Positions 1-5,492 of a DNA stretch of 5,492 nucleotides are shown here, one piece after another (positions within the stretch are counted from its first letter, which is position 1; each line of letters begins with the position of its first letter). Source of the stretch: Pseudomonadota bacterium (GTDB taxonomy: Bacteria; Pseudomonadota; Alphaproteobacteria; Acetobacterales; Acetobacteraceae); NCBI GenBank assembly GCA_021826565.1, contig JAKAZJ010000171.1, positions 1 through 5,492 of the forward strand, in the 5' to 3' direction. Position numbers and translations under genes: made by a program. Below the pieces are notes generated by a model that did no database searches, was not told the origin of the DNA, and was given only the letters and a program-made list of their open reading frames with translations.

Positions 1-894
1 CTGCTGATAGGTGCGGAACTCCGGCCGCAGCGCCTCGGCGAACGCCACCGCCTTGGCGGCGATCACGTGCATCAGCGGCCCGCCTTGCAGGCCGGGGAAC
101 ACGGCGCTGTTGATCTTCTTGCCGAGCTCGGCATCATTCGACAGGATCATGCCGCCGCGCGGGCCGCGCAGGGTCTTGTGGGTGGTGGTGGTGACCACAT
201 GGGCGTGCGGCAGCGGGCTGGGGAACAGCCCGGCCGCGACCAGACCCGCGAAATGGGCCATATCGACCATGAAATACGCACCGACCTCGTCGGCCAGCTT
301 GCGGATGCGCGCGAAGTCGATCACCCGCGGATAGGCCGAGCCGCCGGCGATGATGAGTTTCGGCTTCTCGGCGCGGGCCAGCGCTTCCATCTGCTCGTAG
401 TCGATCAGCCCGTCCTCGCGGCGGACGCCGTATTGGATGGCGCGGAACCATTTGCCGGACAGGTTGGGCGCGGCGCCGTGGGTCAGGTGGCCGCCGGCGG
501 CGAGGCTCATGCCCAGCACGGTATCGCCCGGGGAGGCCAGGGCGAGAAACACGCCCTGATTGGCTTGCGCGCCCGAATGCGGCTGGACATTGGCGAAGGT
601 GCAGTTGAACAGGCGGGTGGCGCGGTCGATCGCCAGAGTCTCCGCCACGTCCACGTCCACGCAGCCGCCATAGTAACGCCGGCCGGGATAGCCCTCGGCG
701 TATTTGTTGGTCAGAACCGAACCTTGTGCTTCCAGCACCGCGGCCGAAACCAGGTTCTCCGAGGCGATCAGCTCGATCCCGTCCTGCTGGCGGGCGAGTT
801 CGGCGCCGATGGCGGCGGCAAGCTCCGGATCGGTTTCCGCCAGCGGGGCGGTGAAGAAGCGGTCGAGGCTGGCGGCGGGCAGGTGCTGGTTCAT
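1..894 (-). CDS. glyA: Serine hydroxymethyltransferase, N-terminal 298 residues (3' end outside window)
   Basis: This PLP-dependent cytosolic enzyme converts serine and tetrahydrofolate to glycine and 5,10-methylene-tetrahydrofolate, the main source of one-carbon units. The frame is open from ATG at 894 to the window edge. It shows the family's hallmark segments in order: [10 protein letters not shown] (41-50), [16 protein letters not shown] (62-77), [11 protein letters not shown] (102-112), GGHLTHGA (134-141), [12 protein letters not shown] (209-220, with the PLP-contacting Asp211 and His214), and [16 protein letters not shown] (233-248), where Lys240 is the predicted Schiff-base lysine. VFPGLQGGP (265-273) follows. 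The family is usually about 430 residues, so roughly 130 are missing at the C-terminus because of the window edge, not because of damage. The start is supported by a typical N-terminal length and a GGGGA motif 6 nt upstream. It lies 349 nt downstream of the FAD oxidoreductase gene, so it probably has its own promoter. Identification is very secure. Confidence 0.98.
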   Translation of the reverse strand, partial: MNQHLPAASLDRFFTAPLAETDPELAAAIGAELARQQDGIELIASENLVSAAVLEAQGSVLTNKYAEGYPGRRYYGGCVDVDVAETLAIDRATRLFNCTFANVQPHSGAQANQGVFLALASPGDTVLGMSLAAGGHLTHGAAPNLSGKWFRAIQYGVRREDGLIDYEQMEALARAEKPKLIIAGGSAYPRVIDFARIRKLADEVGAYFMVDMAHFAGLVAAGLFPSPLPHAHVVTTTTHKTLRGPRGGMILSNDAELGKKINSAVFPGLQGGPLMHVIAAKAVAFAEALRPEFRTYQQ

Positions 895-900
895 CTGAGG

Positions 901-905
901 TCCCC
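901..905 (-). promoter_or_regulatory. Probable ribosome binding site of glyA
   Basis: On the minus strand GGGGA lies 6 nt upstream of the glyA ATG at 894. It is a modest Shine-Dalgarno match but well spaced, and it supports this start codon. Confidence 0.5.
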
Positions 906-1068
906 GGGAAGGCGCGCCCCCTTAGCACGGCCCCCCTGGCACGGGTAGGGACGGGCGCGGAGCCGCGCCGCATCGGCCGGGGCAAGAACACGCGCGACCT
1001 GCTGACCGGTCTGTTCCGCATGATCGAACATACCCCGTGGATCGGGTGCAACTACAAGCTTTCAGGCC

Positions 1069-1074
1069 ATAATA
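1069..1074 (-). promoter_or_regulatory. glyA: Possible -10 element for glyA
   Basis: On the minus strand TATTAT differs from the sigma-70 consensus TATAAT at one position and stands out in very GC-rich surroundings. It points towards glyA, which starts about 175 nt downstream. No good -35 hexamer is present at 16-18 nt spacing: ACGTCA sits at 17 nt, inside the palindrome at 1091-1105. This would fit an activator-dependent or repressor-controlled promoter, but a chance match is quite possible. Confidence 0.3.
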
Positions 1075-1090
1075 CCGTCCCGCCGAGAGA

Positions 1091-1105
1091 CTGACGTACC
1101 GTCAG
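1091..1105. promoter_or_regulatory. Operator-like palindrome upstream of glyA
   Basis: The inverted repeat CTGACG-TAC-CGTCAG has perfect 6-bp arms and a 3-nt centre. Its size and CTGAC/GTCAG arms resemble operators bound by dimeric repressors, including many TetR-family sites (family knowledge). It covers the position where a -35 box would lie for the putative TATTAT -10 element at 1074-1069. No regulator gene is visible in the window, so the cognate protein is unknown and a chance palindrome cannot be excluded. Confidence 0.3.
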
Positions 1106-1118
1106 GCTTGAACCCTTC

Positions 1119-1151
1119 CCGTCATGGCCGGGCTTGAGCCGGCCATGACGG
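1119..1151. repeat. REP-like palindrome (13-bp arms, 7-nt loop)
   Basis: The arms CCGTCATGGCCGG (1119-1131) and CCGGCCATGACGG (1139-1151) are perfect reverse complements around the loop GCTTGAG. The core GTCATGGCCGGGCTTG is a motif I recall as dispersed in many copies between genes of alphaproteobacteria, so this is likely one copy of a REP-type family. It lies about 93 nt after the FAD oxidoreductase stop codon and could stabilise the 3' end of that message or assist termination. There is no T-run after the stem on the minus strand, so it is not a standard intrinsic terminator. Confidence 0.65.
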
Positions 1152-1243
1152 AGGCGCCGGGCCGGCACGCAAGGGCGAGAGTCGCGTTCTCGGCGGGTTG
1201 GTATAACAGGGATGATGCGGCGCGAAGGATTCCGGCGGCGGGT

Positions 1244-2662
1244 TCACCCCGGCCCGCCGCCGGATGCGCGCAGCCACGCGCCTTGAGCCAGCAGAGTCGT
1301 TTGCAAGGTGAGCACCGCCACCTCGCGCGGCCGGACCCGTTGCGCGACCGAAAGTGCCGCCGCCACCCCCGCCGCCTGTCCGGTCATCCAGCATTGCGGG
1401 ATCTCGCGCATGAACGAATGCGTGGTCGTATCGCAGGAAATCGCGCGCCCCGCCACCAGCAGCCCGTCCAGCTCCGCCGGCACCAGCGCCCCGTAGGGCA
1501 CCGACAGGTTCGGAAAATTCGGTGACGTCGCCGGAGAGATGCCGATCTCGTCGGGGCGCGGCGTACCGCTCACCCAATCCGCCCGCGTCATCGCGCTCAT
1601 GCCCACCAGCCGGCGCGCGTGCCGCACCCCAAGCTGCGGCGCGGAGAGCATCAGGAAGGCGCGCTCGAATCCCGGCGCGCCGGCGCGATACACCTCCAGA
1701 TGCCGCAGCATCAGCCGGCGCGAGCGGACCTCGACCTCGGTCTGGTCCTCTACGTTCACCGCCGCGTAACCGGACAGGCGCGGGCCCATGAAGACCGCCA
1801 CATCGTCCCGCCAGGAAACGAAGGGGCGTCCGAACACGCCGCCGCACGCTTCCGTCGCACGCGCAGTGAAGGCGGCGAAGGCCTCCTTCCGTCCGGTCTT
1901 GAAGGCGATGTAGCGGGGCATGTCGACACCGCCGAACAGCCAGGCCGTGTTCATACAGTGATGGATGTCGCCCGCGTCGATATCAGTCAGTTCCGCCGCC
2001 CCGGCGCGATGGAAAAGGTCGCCGTCCCCGGTACAGTCGATGGTGACCCTGGCGCGGATCGCCATCCGCCCTTCCTTGGTCTCCATGAACACGCCGGCTA
2101 CCGCGCCGTCGCGCAGAATCGGCGCTGCCACCCAGGAATGCAGTAGCAGATGCACGCCGCTTTCCAGCACCATCTCCTGCGAGGCGAATTTCAGGTGCTC
2201 GGGATCAACCGTGGGCGAGAAGGTCACCACCCCGTGGAAGGCGGCGGTCCGCTCCCGCCAATAGGCCGCCGAGGCCTCGTCGCGGCTGCCCCAGGCCTCG
2301 CGCGGCGGTCCCGCCACCGCGTCCTTCGGCAGCCGCTCGATCAGGTCCCGGGCGATGCCACGGATCACCGTCTCGCCGCTCCAATCCGTCATGCGATCGA
2401 TCCAGATCACCAGTCCGCCGGTCGACAGCCCGCCGAGATGGTTGGATCGTTCCAGCAGCACCACATCGGCGCCCAACCGTCCTGCCGCGATCGCCGCGGC
2501 CGTGCCCGACGGCCCACCGCCGACCACCAGCACGTCGCAGTCGCGCAGGATCGGCACCGTGCGCGCCGGCTCGTCCAGCACCCCGAGCTCGGCCCGAGCT
2601 GCCCGCGCCATCCGCCCGGCCGCGAAGATGCCGGATTTGTATTGCCGGTCGAACTCGCTCAT
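1244..2662 (-). CDS. FAD-dependent oxidoreductase, FAD_oxidored (PF12831-like) family
   Basis: The predicted flavoprotein has 472 residues. A Rossmann dinucleotide-binding fold at residues 43-71 shows GGGPSG (48-53) and the terminal acidic Glu71 that binds the ribose of FAD. It is followed by HLGGLSTGG (75-83), typical of this family. A DCTGDGDL segment (209-216) matches the second FAD-contacting region. The C-terminal part (388-438) contains VPYGAL, LLVAGRAISCD and MTGQAAGVAAAL, the usual closing FAD-binding block. No signal peptide is evident, so it should be cytosolic. About 42 residues precede the Rossmann fold, which I recall as common in this family. The start is supported by GGGAG 6 nt upstream. 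The family has few characterised members and the substrate cannot be predicted. It is 237 nt downstream of the MFS transporter gene on the same strand and may belong to the same unit or have its own promoter. Fumarate-reductase/succinate-dehydrogenase-like flavoproteins are a more distant alternative. Confidence 0.9.
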   Translation of the reverse strand: MSEFDRQYKSGIFAAGRMARAARAELGVLDEPARTVPILRDCDVLVVGGGPSGTAAAIAAGRLGADVVLLERSNHLGGLSTGGLVIWIDRMTDWSGETVIRGIARDLIERLPKDAVAGPPREAWGSRDEASAAYWRERTAAFHGVVTFSPTVDPEHLKFASQEMVLESGVHLLLHSWVAAPILRDGAVAGVFMETKEGRMAIRARVTIDCTGDGDLFHRAGAAELTDIDAGDIHHCMNTAWLFGGVDMPRYIAFKTGRKEAFAAFTARATEACGGVFGRPFVSWRDDVAVFMGPRLSGYAAVNVEDQTEVEVRSRRLMLRHLEVYRAGAPGFERAFLMLSAPQLGVRHARRLVGMSAMTRADWVSGTPRPDEIGISPATSPNFPNLSVPYGALVPAELDGLLVAGRAISCDTTTHSFMREIPQCWMTGQAAGVAAALSVAQRVRPREVAVLTLQTTLLAQGAWLRASGGGPG

Positions 2663-2899
2663 GTGCCGCTCCCGCCTGTCGTGCCGCCGATTTCATGCCA
2701 ACTCCGCACCGGCCGGCAACTCCCCGGGGCGCGCGGGCCCTGCGGCGGGTCCGTCCAGGGCGGAACGGCGGGACACCGATGGCAACCGAGGCGCCGAACG
2801 GAACGCGGCCAGGGTTTCATCCGGCACGGCCTGGCGTCACGCCGGCGGGGTGGCCCGCACCGCGTGCAGGCGGGCGTTCCAGGATAAACTCCCCCCCGG
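2663..2899. other. Gap between the MFS transporter and FAD oxidoreductase genes
   Basis: These 237 nt contain no open frame that resembles a protein. Next to the MFS stop codon is a run of seven C (2891-2897). A modest inverted repeat (GCCCGC at 2853-2858 with GCGGGC at 2870-2875) lies about 25 nt past that stop on the minus strand. It lacks a U-tract, so a terminator function is only a weak possibility. I see no convincing promoter. The gap is long for a tight operon, so the FAD gene may be transcribed separately. Confidence 0.5.
2669..2673 (-). promoter_or_regulatory. Ribosome binding site of the FAD oxidoreductase gene
   Basis: On the minus strand GGGAG lies 6 nt before the ATG at 2662. 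This is good Shine-Dalgarno spacing and decides the start in favour of this ATG. Confidence 0.65.
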
Positions 2900-4084
2900 T
2901 CATCGCCCCGCCGCCCGCACCGCGCGCCCCAGCGCCACCTGCCCGATCAGCGCCGAGGCCAGCATCACGCCCCCCACCACCGGCACCGACCCCGGCGCCA
3001 GCGAGGCGACCACGACCGTGCATAACGCCCCGTAGCTCATCTGCACGCAGCCGTACAACCCCGACGCCGCCCCGATCGCCTGCGGGTTGACCGAGATCGC
3101 CGCGGTCAGCGCGAACGGGCTGGCCAGCCCGGCGCCGGCCATGAACAGCCCGATCGTCGCCACCACGGTGGCGGTGGAGAACCACCCCCCATACCACGCC
3201 GCCAGGAACAGCCCGGCGGCCAGGATGCAGAGCGCGTTCGCCCCCAGCAGCACCCGTGCCGCCGCGACCCGCCCGGCCAGCCGGTTGGCCGCGAACCCGC
3301 CGACGGCCAGCCCCACCATCAGCACCATGTAGAGCAGTCCCACGCGCTGCGGCGTCTCCCCCAGCAGCCGGATGAAGATGAACGGCGAGGCGGCCATGAA
3401 CGCATAGAACGAGGTGGTGGAGCACGCGCCCCCCAACGCGTAGCCGCGAAACGCCGGCATCCGCAGCAACCGCAACGAACTCGCCAGCATCGCCCCGCGC
3501 GCCCGCCCCGCCGGGGCGGCATGGGTTTCCGGCAGCCGCCAGGCGGCCAGCGCGGTAGTGACCGCCCCCACCGCGGCCAGGGAGCCGAACGCCGCCTGCC
3601 AGCCGAACCAGTCGGTCATGTAGCCGCCCAGCACCGGGGCGGCAGCGGGCGCCATCGACATCACCAGGGTCAGCAGCGCGAGTTGCGCCGCCGCCCGGTC
3701 ACCCGAAACGGCGTCACGCACCATCGCCCGCCCCAGCACCAGCCCCGCGCACCCGCCCAGCGATTGCACCACCCGCGCCACGATCAGCACCCCGGCGGAG
3801 GGCGCGAGCGCCGTCGCCACCCCGGCGGCCGAGAACACGGCAAGTCCCGCGATCAGCACCGGCCGCCGCCCGAACCGGTCCGACATCGGCCCATACCCCA
3901 CCTGCCCGATCGCCAGCCCGACCAGATACAGCGTGATGGTGAGCTGGATGGTCCCCGCCGACACGCCGAGCGCCGCCGCCGTCGCCGGCAGCGCCGGGAT
4001 CACCAGATGCATGCCCAGTGTGCCGCAGGCGGTGACGGCGACGAGAAGGGGGAACGGGGCGGCCGATTGCTGCTTTTGCGTCAT
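2900..4084 (-). CDS. Bcr/CflA-type MFS drug-resistance transporter
   Basis: The predicted inner-membrane proton-driven exporter has 394 residues, the usual size for this 12-helix drug/H+ antiporter subfamily. Hydrophobic segments lie at about 13-33, 48-66, 76-96, 100-122, 135-157, 164-182, 215-237, 247-267, 277-300, 304-326, 342-362 and 367-387. Motif A is clear in the loop after helix 2 (GYGPMSDRFGRRPVL, 63-77). A motif-B-like ARVVQSLGG follows at 103-111, and the Bcr-type motif APAAAPVLGGY at 145-155. The start at 4084 gives a short cytoplasmic N-terminus and has GGAG 8 nt upstream. The same frame stays open back to 4750, but that extension overlaps the OsmC gene and is not protein-like. 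The gene follows the OsmC gene after 68 nt, so it is probably in the same operon. It likely exports the compound, or a product of it, handled by the neighbouring monooxygenase (inference). The substrate is unknown. Confidence 0.93.
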   Translation of the reverse strand: MTQKQQSAAPFPLLVAVTACGTLGMHLVIPALPATAAALGVSAGTIQLTITLYLVGLAIGQVGYGPMSDRFGRRPVLIAGLAVFSAAGVATALAPSAGVLIVARVVQSLGGCAGLVLGRAMVRDAVSGDRAAAQLALLTLVMSMAPAAAPVLGGYMTDWFGWQAAFGSLAAVGAVTTALAAWRLPETHAAPAGRARGAMLASSLRLLRMPAFRGYALGGACSTTSFYAFMAASPFIFIRLLGETPQRVGLLYMVLMVGLAVGGFAANRLAGRVAAARVLLGANALCILAAGLFLAAWYGGWFSTATVVATIGLFMAGAGLASPFALTAAISVNPQAIGAASGLYGCVQMSYGALCTVVVASLAPGSVPVVGGVMLASALIGQVALGRAVRAAGR

Positions 4085-4092
4085 CCATGCCG

Positions 4093-4096
4093 CTCC
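4093..4096 (-). promoter_or_regulatory. Ribosome binding site of the MFS transporter gene
   Basis: On the minus strand GGAG lies 8 nt before the ATG at 4084. Another ATG at 4088 is only 4 nt away from this motif and opens a different, non-protein-like frame. Both the spacing and the product favour 4084. Confidence 0.55.
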
Positions 4097-4152
4097 AGGT
4101 CGGGGCGCTGCAACCGCCGGAGCCGGCGCACCGTCAGGATAGCGCGCGCAGG

Positions 4153-4650
4153 TTATCCAAGCGTGATTTTCGGCGGCGCCTTGAGCGTTTGCAGGATCAC
4201 GCAATAGCGTTCCGTCGTCTCGATCAGCCTGGCCTGCTTGTCGGCGGGCGCGTCGGTATCCAGCTCGAAGCGTAGCACGATGTCGGTGATGCCGACCGGC
4301 GTGGCGCGATCGACGCCCAGCGTGCCGCGGGCATCCCAGTGCCCCTCGGCGATCACCCGCCCGCCGCGCAGCGTGATGCCCATCGCGGTGGCGACGGCGC
4401 GGAGCGTCACCCCGGCGCAGGCGACCAGCGCCTCCAGCAGCATATCGGCCGAGCAGGCCAGCGAGCCATCGCCACCGCCGGCCGGATGCAGCCCGGCGCT
4501 GGTGCTGCCAGCCCAGCCGGGGACCGCGCACGCGATGACATCCGGGTCCAGGACCGCCTCGGCGCGCGCGATCACCCGGGCGGTGTCCGGCGCGTCGCGG
4601 TAGCGTTGCTTGAGCGGCGCCTGCAAGGCGCGAAGGGCGGCAGCGTCCAT
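4153..4650 (-). CDS. OsmC/Ohr-family protein
   Basis: The predicted cytosolic protein has 165 residues. OsmC and Ohr proteins reduce organic hydroperoxides with a pair of reactive cysteines, using lipoylated or thiol donors. The sequence shows the family's central helix LACSADMLLEALVACAGVTL (64-83) with Cys78 at the position of the peroxidatic cysteine, and a second cysteine, Cys150, in ERYCVILQTL (148-156). Cys41 and Cys66 are additional. The usual proline after the second cysteine (CPV) is replaced, giving CVI, so this is a divergent member rather than classical OsmC or Ohr. A role in thiol chemistry other than peroxide reduction is possible. The ATG lies 5 nt after the stop of the monooxygenase gene. 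The probable ribosome binding site GGGGGA is formed by that gene's last two codons, which indicates translational coupling and one transcript. The MFS transporter follows 68 nt downstream. Confidence 0.9.
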   Translation of the reverse strand: MDAAALRALQAPLKQRYRDAPDTARVIARAEAVLDPDVIACAVPGWAGSTSAGLHPAGGGDGSLACSADMLLEALVACAGVTLRAVATAMGITLRGGRVIAEGHWDARGTLGVDRATPVGITDIVLRFELDTDAPADKQARLIETTERYCVILQTLKAPPKITLG

Positions 4651-4655
4651 GGTGG

Positions 4656-5492
4656 TTATCCCCCGATGCGGACCCGGGAAGCGGGATGGGTGTCAGGCAG
4701 GCGGGCGCGGCCGGGACCTTGCAGCTTCTCGCGGAACGTGCCGGGCGCATAGGCGGTTTTGTAGGCGCCGCGGCGCTGCAATTCCGGGATCACCAGATCG
4801 ATCATATCGGTGAAAGTCCCGGGCGTGACCACATAGGCCAGGTTGAACCCATCCACGTCGGTTTCCGCCACCCAGGCTTGCAGCGCGTCGGCGATCTCGG
4901 TGGGCGAACCAACCAGGACCGGGCTGCGCCCGCCGATCGCGGCATGAGCGCCGATCTCGCGCGGCGTCCATTGGCGGGTGGGATCGGCGATGGTGAAGGC
5001 TTCCAGCGCCGAGGTCATCGCGTCGTGCTCGCCGAAGCGGATCGGATCGTCCGGGGGCAGCTTGGAGAAATCGATCCCGGTCCACCCCGACATCAGCGTC
5101 AGCCCGCCCTGTTCGGACGCATGGGCGCGGTAGTCGGCGTATTTCTCGCGCGCGGCTTCGGCGGTGGTGTCGGTGATGATCGTCATCATCGTGAAGATGG
5201 TGATTGCGCCCGGATCGCGCCCGCATGCGGCAGCGCGACGGCGGATATCGGCAACCAGCGGGCCGACCACGCGCATCGATGGACCGTTGATGAACACGCA
5301 TTCGGCGTGCTCCGCCGCGAACTGCCGCCCGCGCGTGGAGGCGCCGGCCTGGAACAGCACCGGCGTACGCTGCGGGGAGGGCTCGCAGAGATGGATCGCC
5401 GAGAGCTGAAAATACGGCCCGTCATGGGCAATGCGATGGATCCGCGACGGATCGGCGTAGCGGCCGGTGGCGCGGTCGCGCAGCACCGCGCC
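4656..5492 (-). CDS. DszA/NtaA/SnaA-type FMN-dependent monooxygenase, C-terminal 278 residues (5' end outside window)
   Basis: This is a flavin-dependent monooxygenase of the luciferase-like (LLM) superfamily, in the group that includes nitrilotriacetate monooxygenase component A (NtaA), DszA and SnaA. These enzymes use reduced FMN from a separate reductase to oxidise small organic compounds. Numbering from the first in-frame codon at the edge, family signatures are ATGRYADPSRIHRIAHDGPYF (8-28), PVLFQAGAS (44-52) followed by GRQFAAEHAE (55-64), a flavin-phosphate-binding-type segment, and LVGSPTEIADALQAW (193-207) leading to DGFNLAYVVTPGTF (214-227) and VIPELQRRGAYKTAY (234-248). Members are usually about 440-460 residues, so some 165-180 N-terminal residues lie beyond the window. 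A GTG at 5486 is internal and not a credible start. The C-terminal tail beyond REKL (254-257) is about 20 residues longer than I would expect. The flavin reductase partner is not in the window. It heads the visible operon with the OsmC and MFS genes. The substrate cannot be deduced. Confidence 0.93.
   Translation of the reverse strand, partial: GAVLRDRATGRYADPSRIHRIAHDGPYFQLSAIHLCEPSPQRTPVLFQAGASTRGRQFAAEHAECVFINGPSMRVVGPLVADIRRRAAACGRDPGAITIFTMMTIITDTTAEAAREKYADYRAHASEQGGLTLMSGWTGIDFSKLPPDDPIRFGEHDAMTSALEAFTIADPTRQWTPREIGAHAAIGGRSPVLVGSPTEIADALQAWVAETDVDGFNLAYVVTPGTFTDMIDLVIPELQRRGAYKTAYAPGTFREKLQGPGRARLPDTHPASRVRIGG
4659..4664 (-). promoter_or_regulatory. Ribosome binding site of the OsmC gene inside the end of the monooxygenase gene
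   Basis: GGGGGA on the minus strand forms the last two glycine codons of the upstream monooxygenase and lies 8 nt before the OsmC ATG at 4650. The upstream stop codon TAA (4658-4656) sits between them. This arrangement is typical of translationally coupled operon genes. Confidence 0.6.

Larger units (their letters stand above)
895..1243. other. Intergenic region between the FAD oxidoreductase gene and glyA
   Basis: These 349 nt hold no gene I can support. The visible contents, from the glyA side, are: a short plus-strand open stretch ending at a TGA at 1092-1094 that weakly resembles a transposase fragment; a possible minus-strand -10 element TATTAT at 1074-1069; a 6-bp-arm palindrome at 1091-1105; and a perfect 13-bp-arm REP-like palindrome at 1119-1151. 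From 1152 to 1243 I see nothing recognisable. If glyA is transcribed from the TATTAT element, its leader would be about 165-170 nt. I could not match that leader to a known riboswitch class by eye. Confidence 0.6.

Noticed and set aside
67..948. Long plus-strand open frame antisense to glyA
   Set aside because: It is a shadow of glyA. The translated sequence has no family features, and the minus-strand frame encodes an unmistakable serine hydroxymethyltransferase.
1122..1847. Minus-strand open frame overlapping the FAD oxidoreductase gene
   Set aside because: It is an Arg/Gly/Ala-rich shadow in another frame of the FAD oxidoreductase gene, with no recognisable domain.
2683..2698. Sigma-54-like GG-N10-GC match on the minus strand before the FAD oxidoreductase gene
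   Set aside because: The -12 part reads CGGC instead of TTGC, and a start from it would fall almost at the ribosome binding site, leaving nearly no leader.
2150..3035. Plus-strand open frames across the FAD oxidoreductase gene and the 2663-2899 gap
   Set aside because: They are low-complexity Arg/Pro/Ala-rich translations, mostly antisense to real genes, without credible starts or protein features.
4115..4128. CGCCGG-AG-CCGGCG palindrome between the OsmC and MFS genes
   Set aside because: It is short and GC-only in GC-rich DNA, with no T-run. It is not a convincing terminator, and it lies inside a probable operon.
4085..4750. N-terminal extension of the MFS frame back to 4750
   Set aside because: The frame stays open only because of high GC. 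It overlaps the OsmC gene and the end of the monooxygenase gene, its residues are not transporter-like, and a good ribosome binding site precedes the ATG at 4084.
5484..5486. GTG as a possible start of the monooxygenase
   Set aside because: The frame continues unbroken to the window edge, and the residues around the GTG belong to the middle of the family fold, so the true start lies outside the window.

Overview
The window is about 5.5 kb of very GC-rich DNA. Every gene I can support lies on the minus strand. The base composition, the codon usage with strong preference for G/C at third positions, and a REP-like intergenic palindrome of a type I recall from alphaproteobacterial genomes suggest an alphaproteobacterium, possibly of the Acetobacteraceae. 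The taxonomic placement is inference.

In the direction of transcription (from high to low coordinates) the layout is as follows. (1) 5492-4656 is the C-terminal part of a DszA/NtaA/SnaA-type flavin-dependent monooxygenase of the bacterial luciferase-like superfamily, with its 5' end outside the window. (2) 4650-4153 is an OsmC/Ohr-family protein starting 5 nt after the monooxygenase stop, with its ribosome binding site inside the last codons of that gene. (3) 4084-2900 is a Bcr/CflA-type drug-resistance MFS transporter. (4) 2899-2663 is a 237-nt gap without a convincing gene. (5) 2662-1244 is an FAD-dependent oxidoreductase of the FAD_oxidored (PF12831-like) type. (6) 1243-895 is a 349-nt intergenic region with a REP-like palindrome, a short operator-like palindrome next to a possible -10 element, and a weak hint of a transposase remnant. 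(7) 894-1 is serine hydroxymethyltransferase (glyA), whose 3' end runs off the window.

The first three genes look like one transcription unit: two are translationally coupled and the third follows after 68 nt. The FAD oxidoreductase may be co-transcribed or have its own promoter. Together they combine a reduced-flavin monooxygenase, a thiol-dependent hydroperoxide-reductase-like protein, an exporter and a second flavoprotein. This fits oxidative breakdown of, or defence against, a small organic (perhaps sulfur- or nitrogen-containing) compound, but the substrate cannot be read from the sequence. glyA is a housekeeping C1-metabolism gene and is probably unrelated in function; the intergenic region before it looks like the border between accessory and core DNA. 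I found no CRISPR array, no tRNA or rRNA, no complete insertion sequence and no clear defence system.
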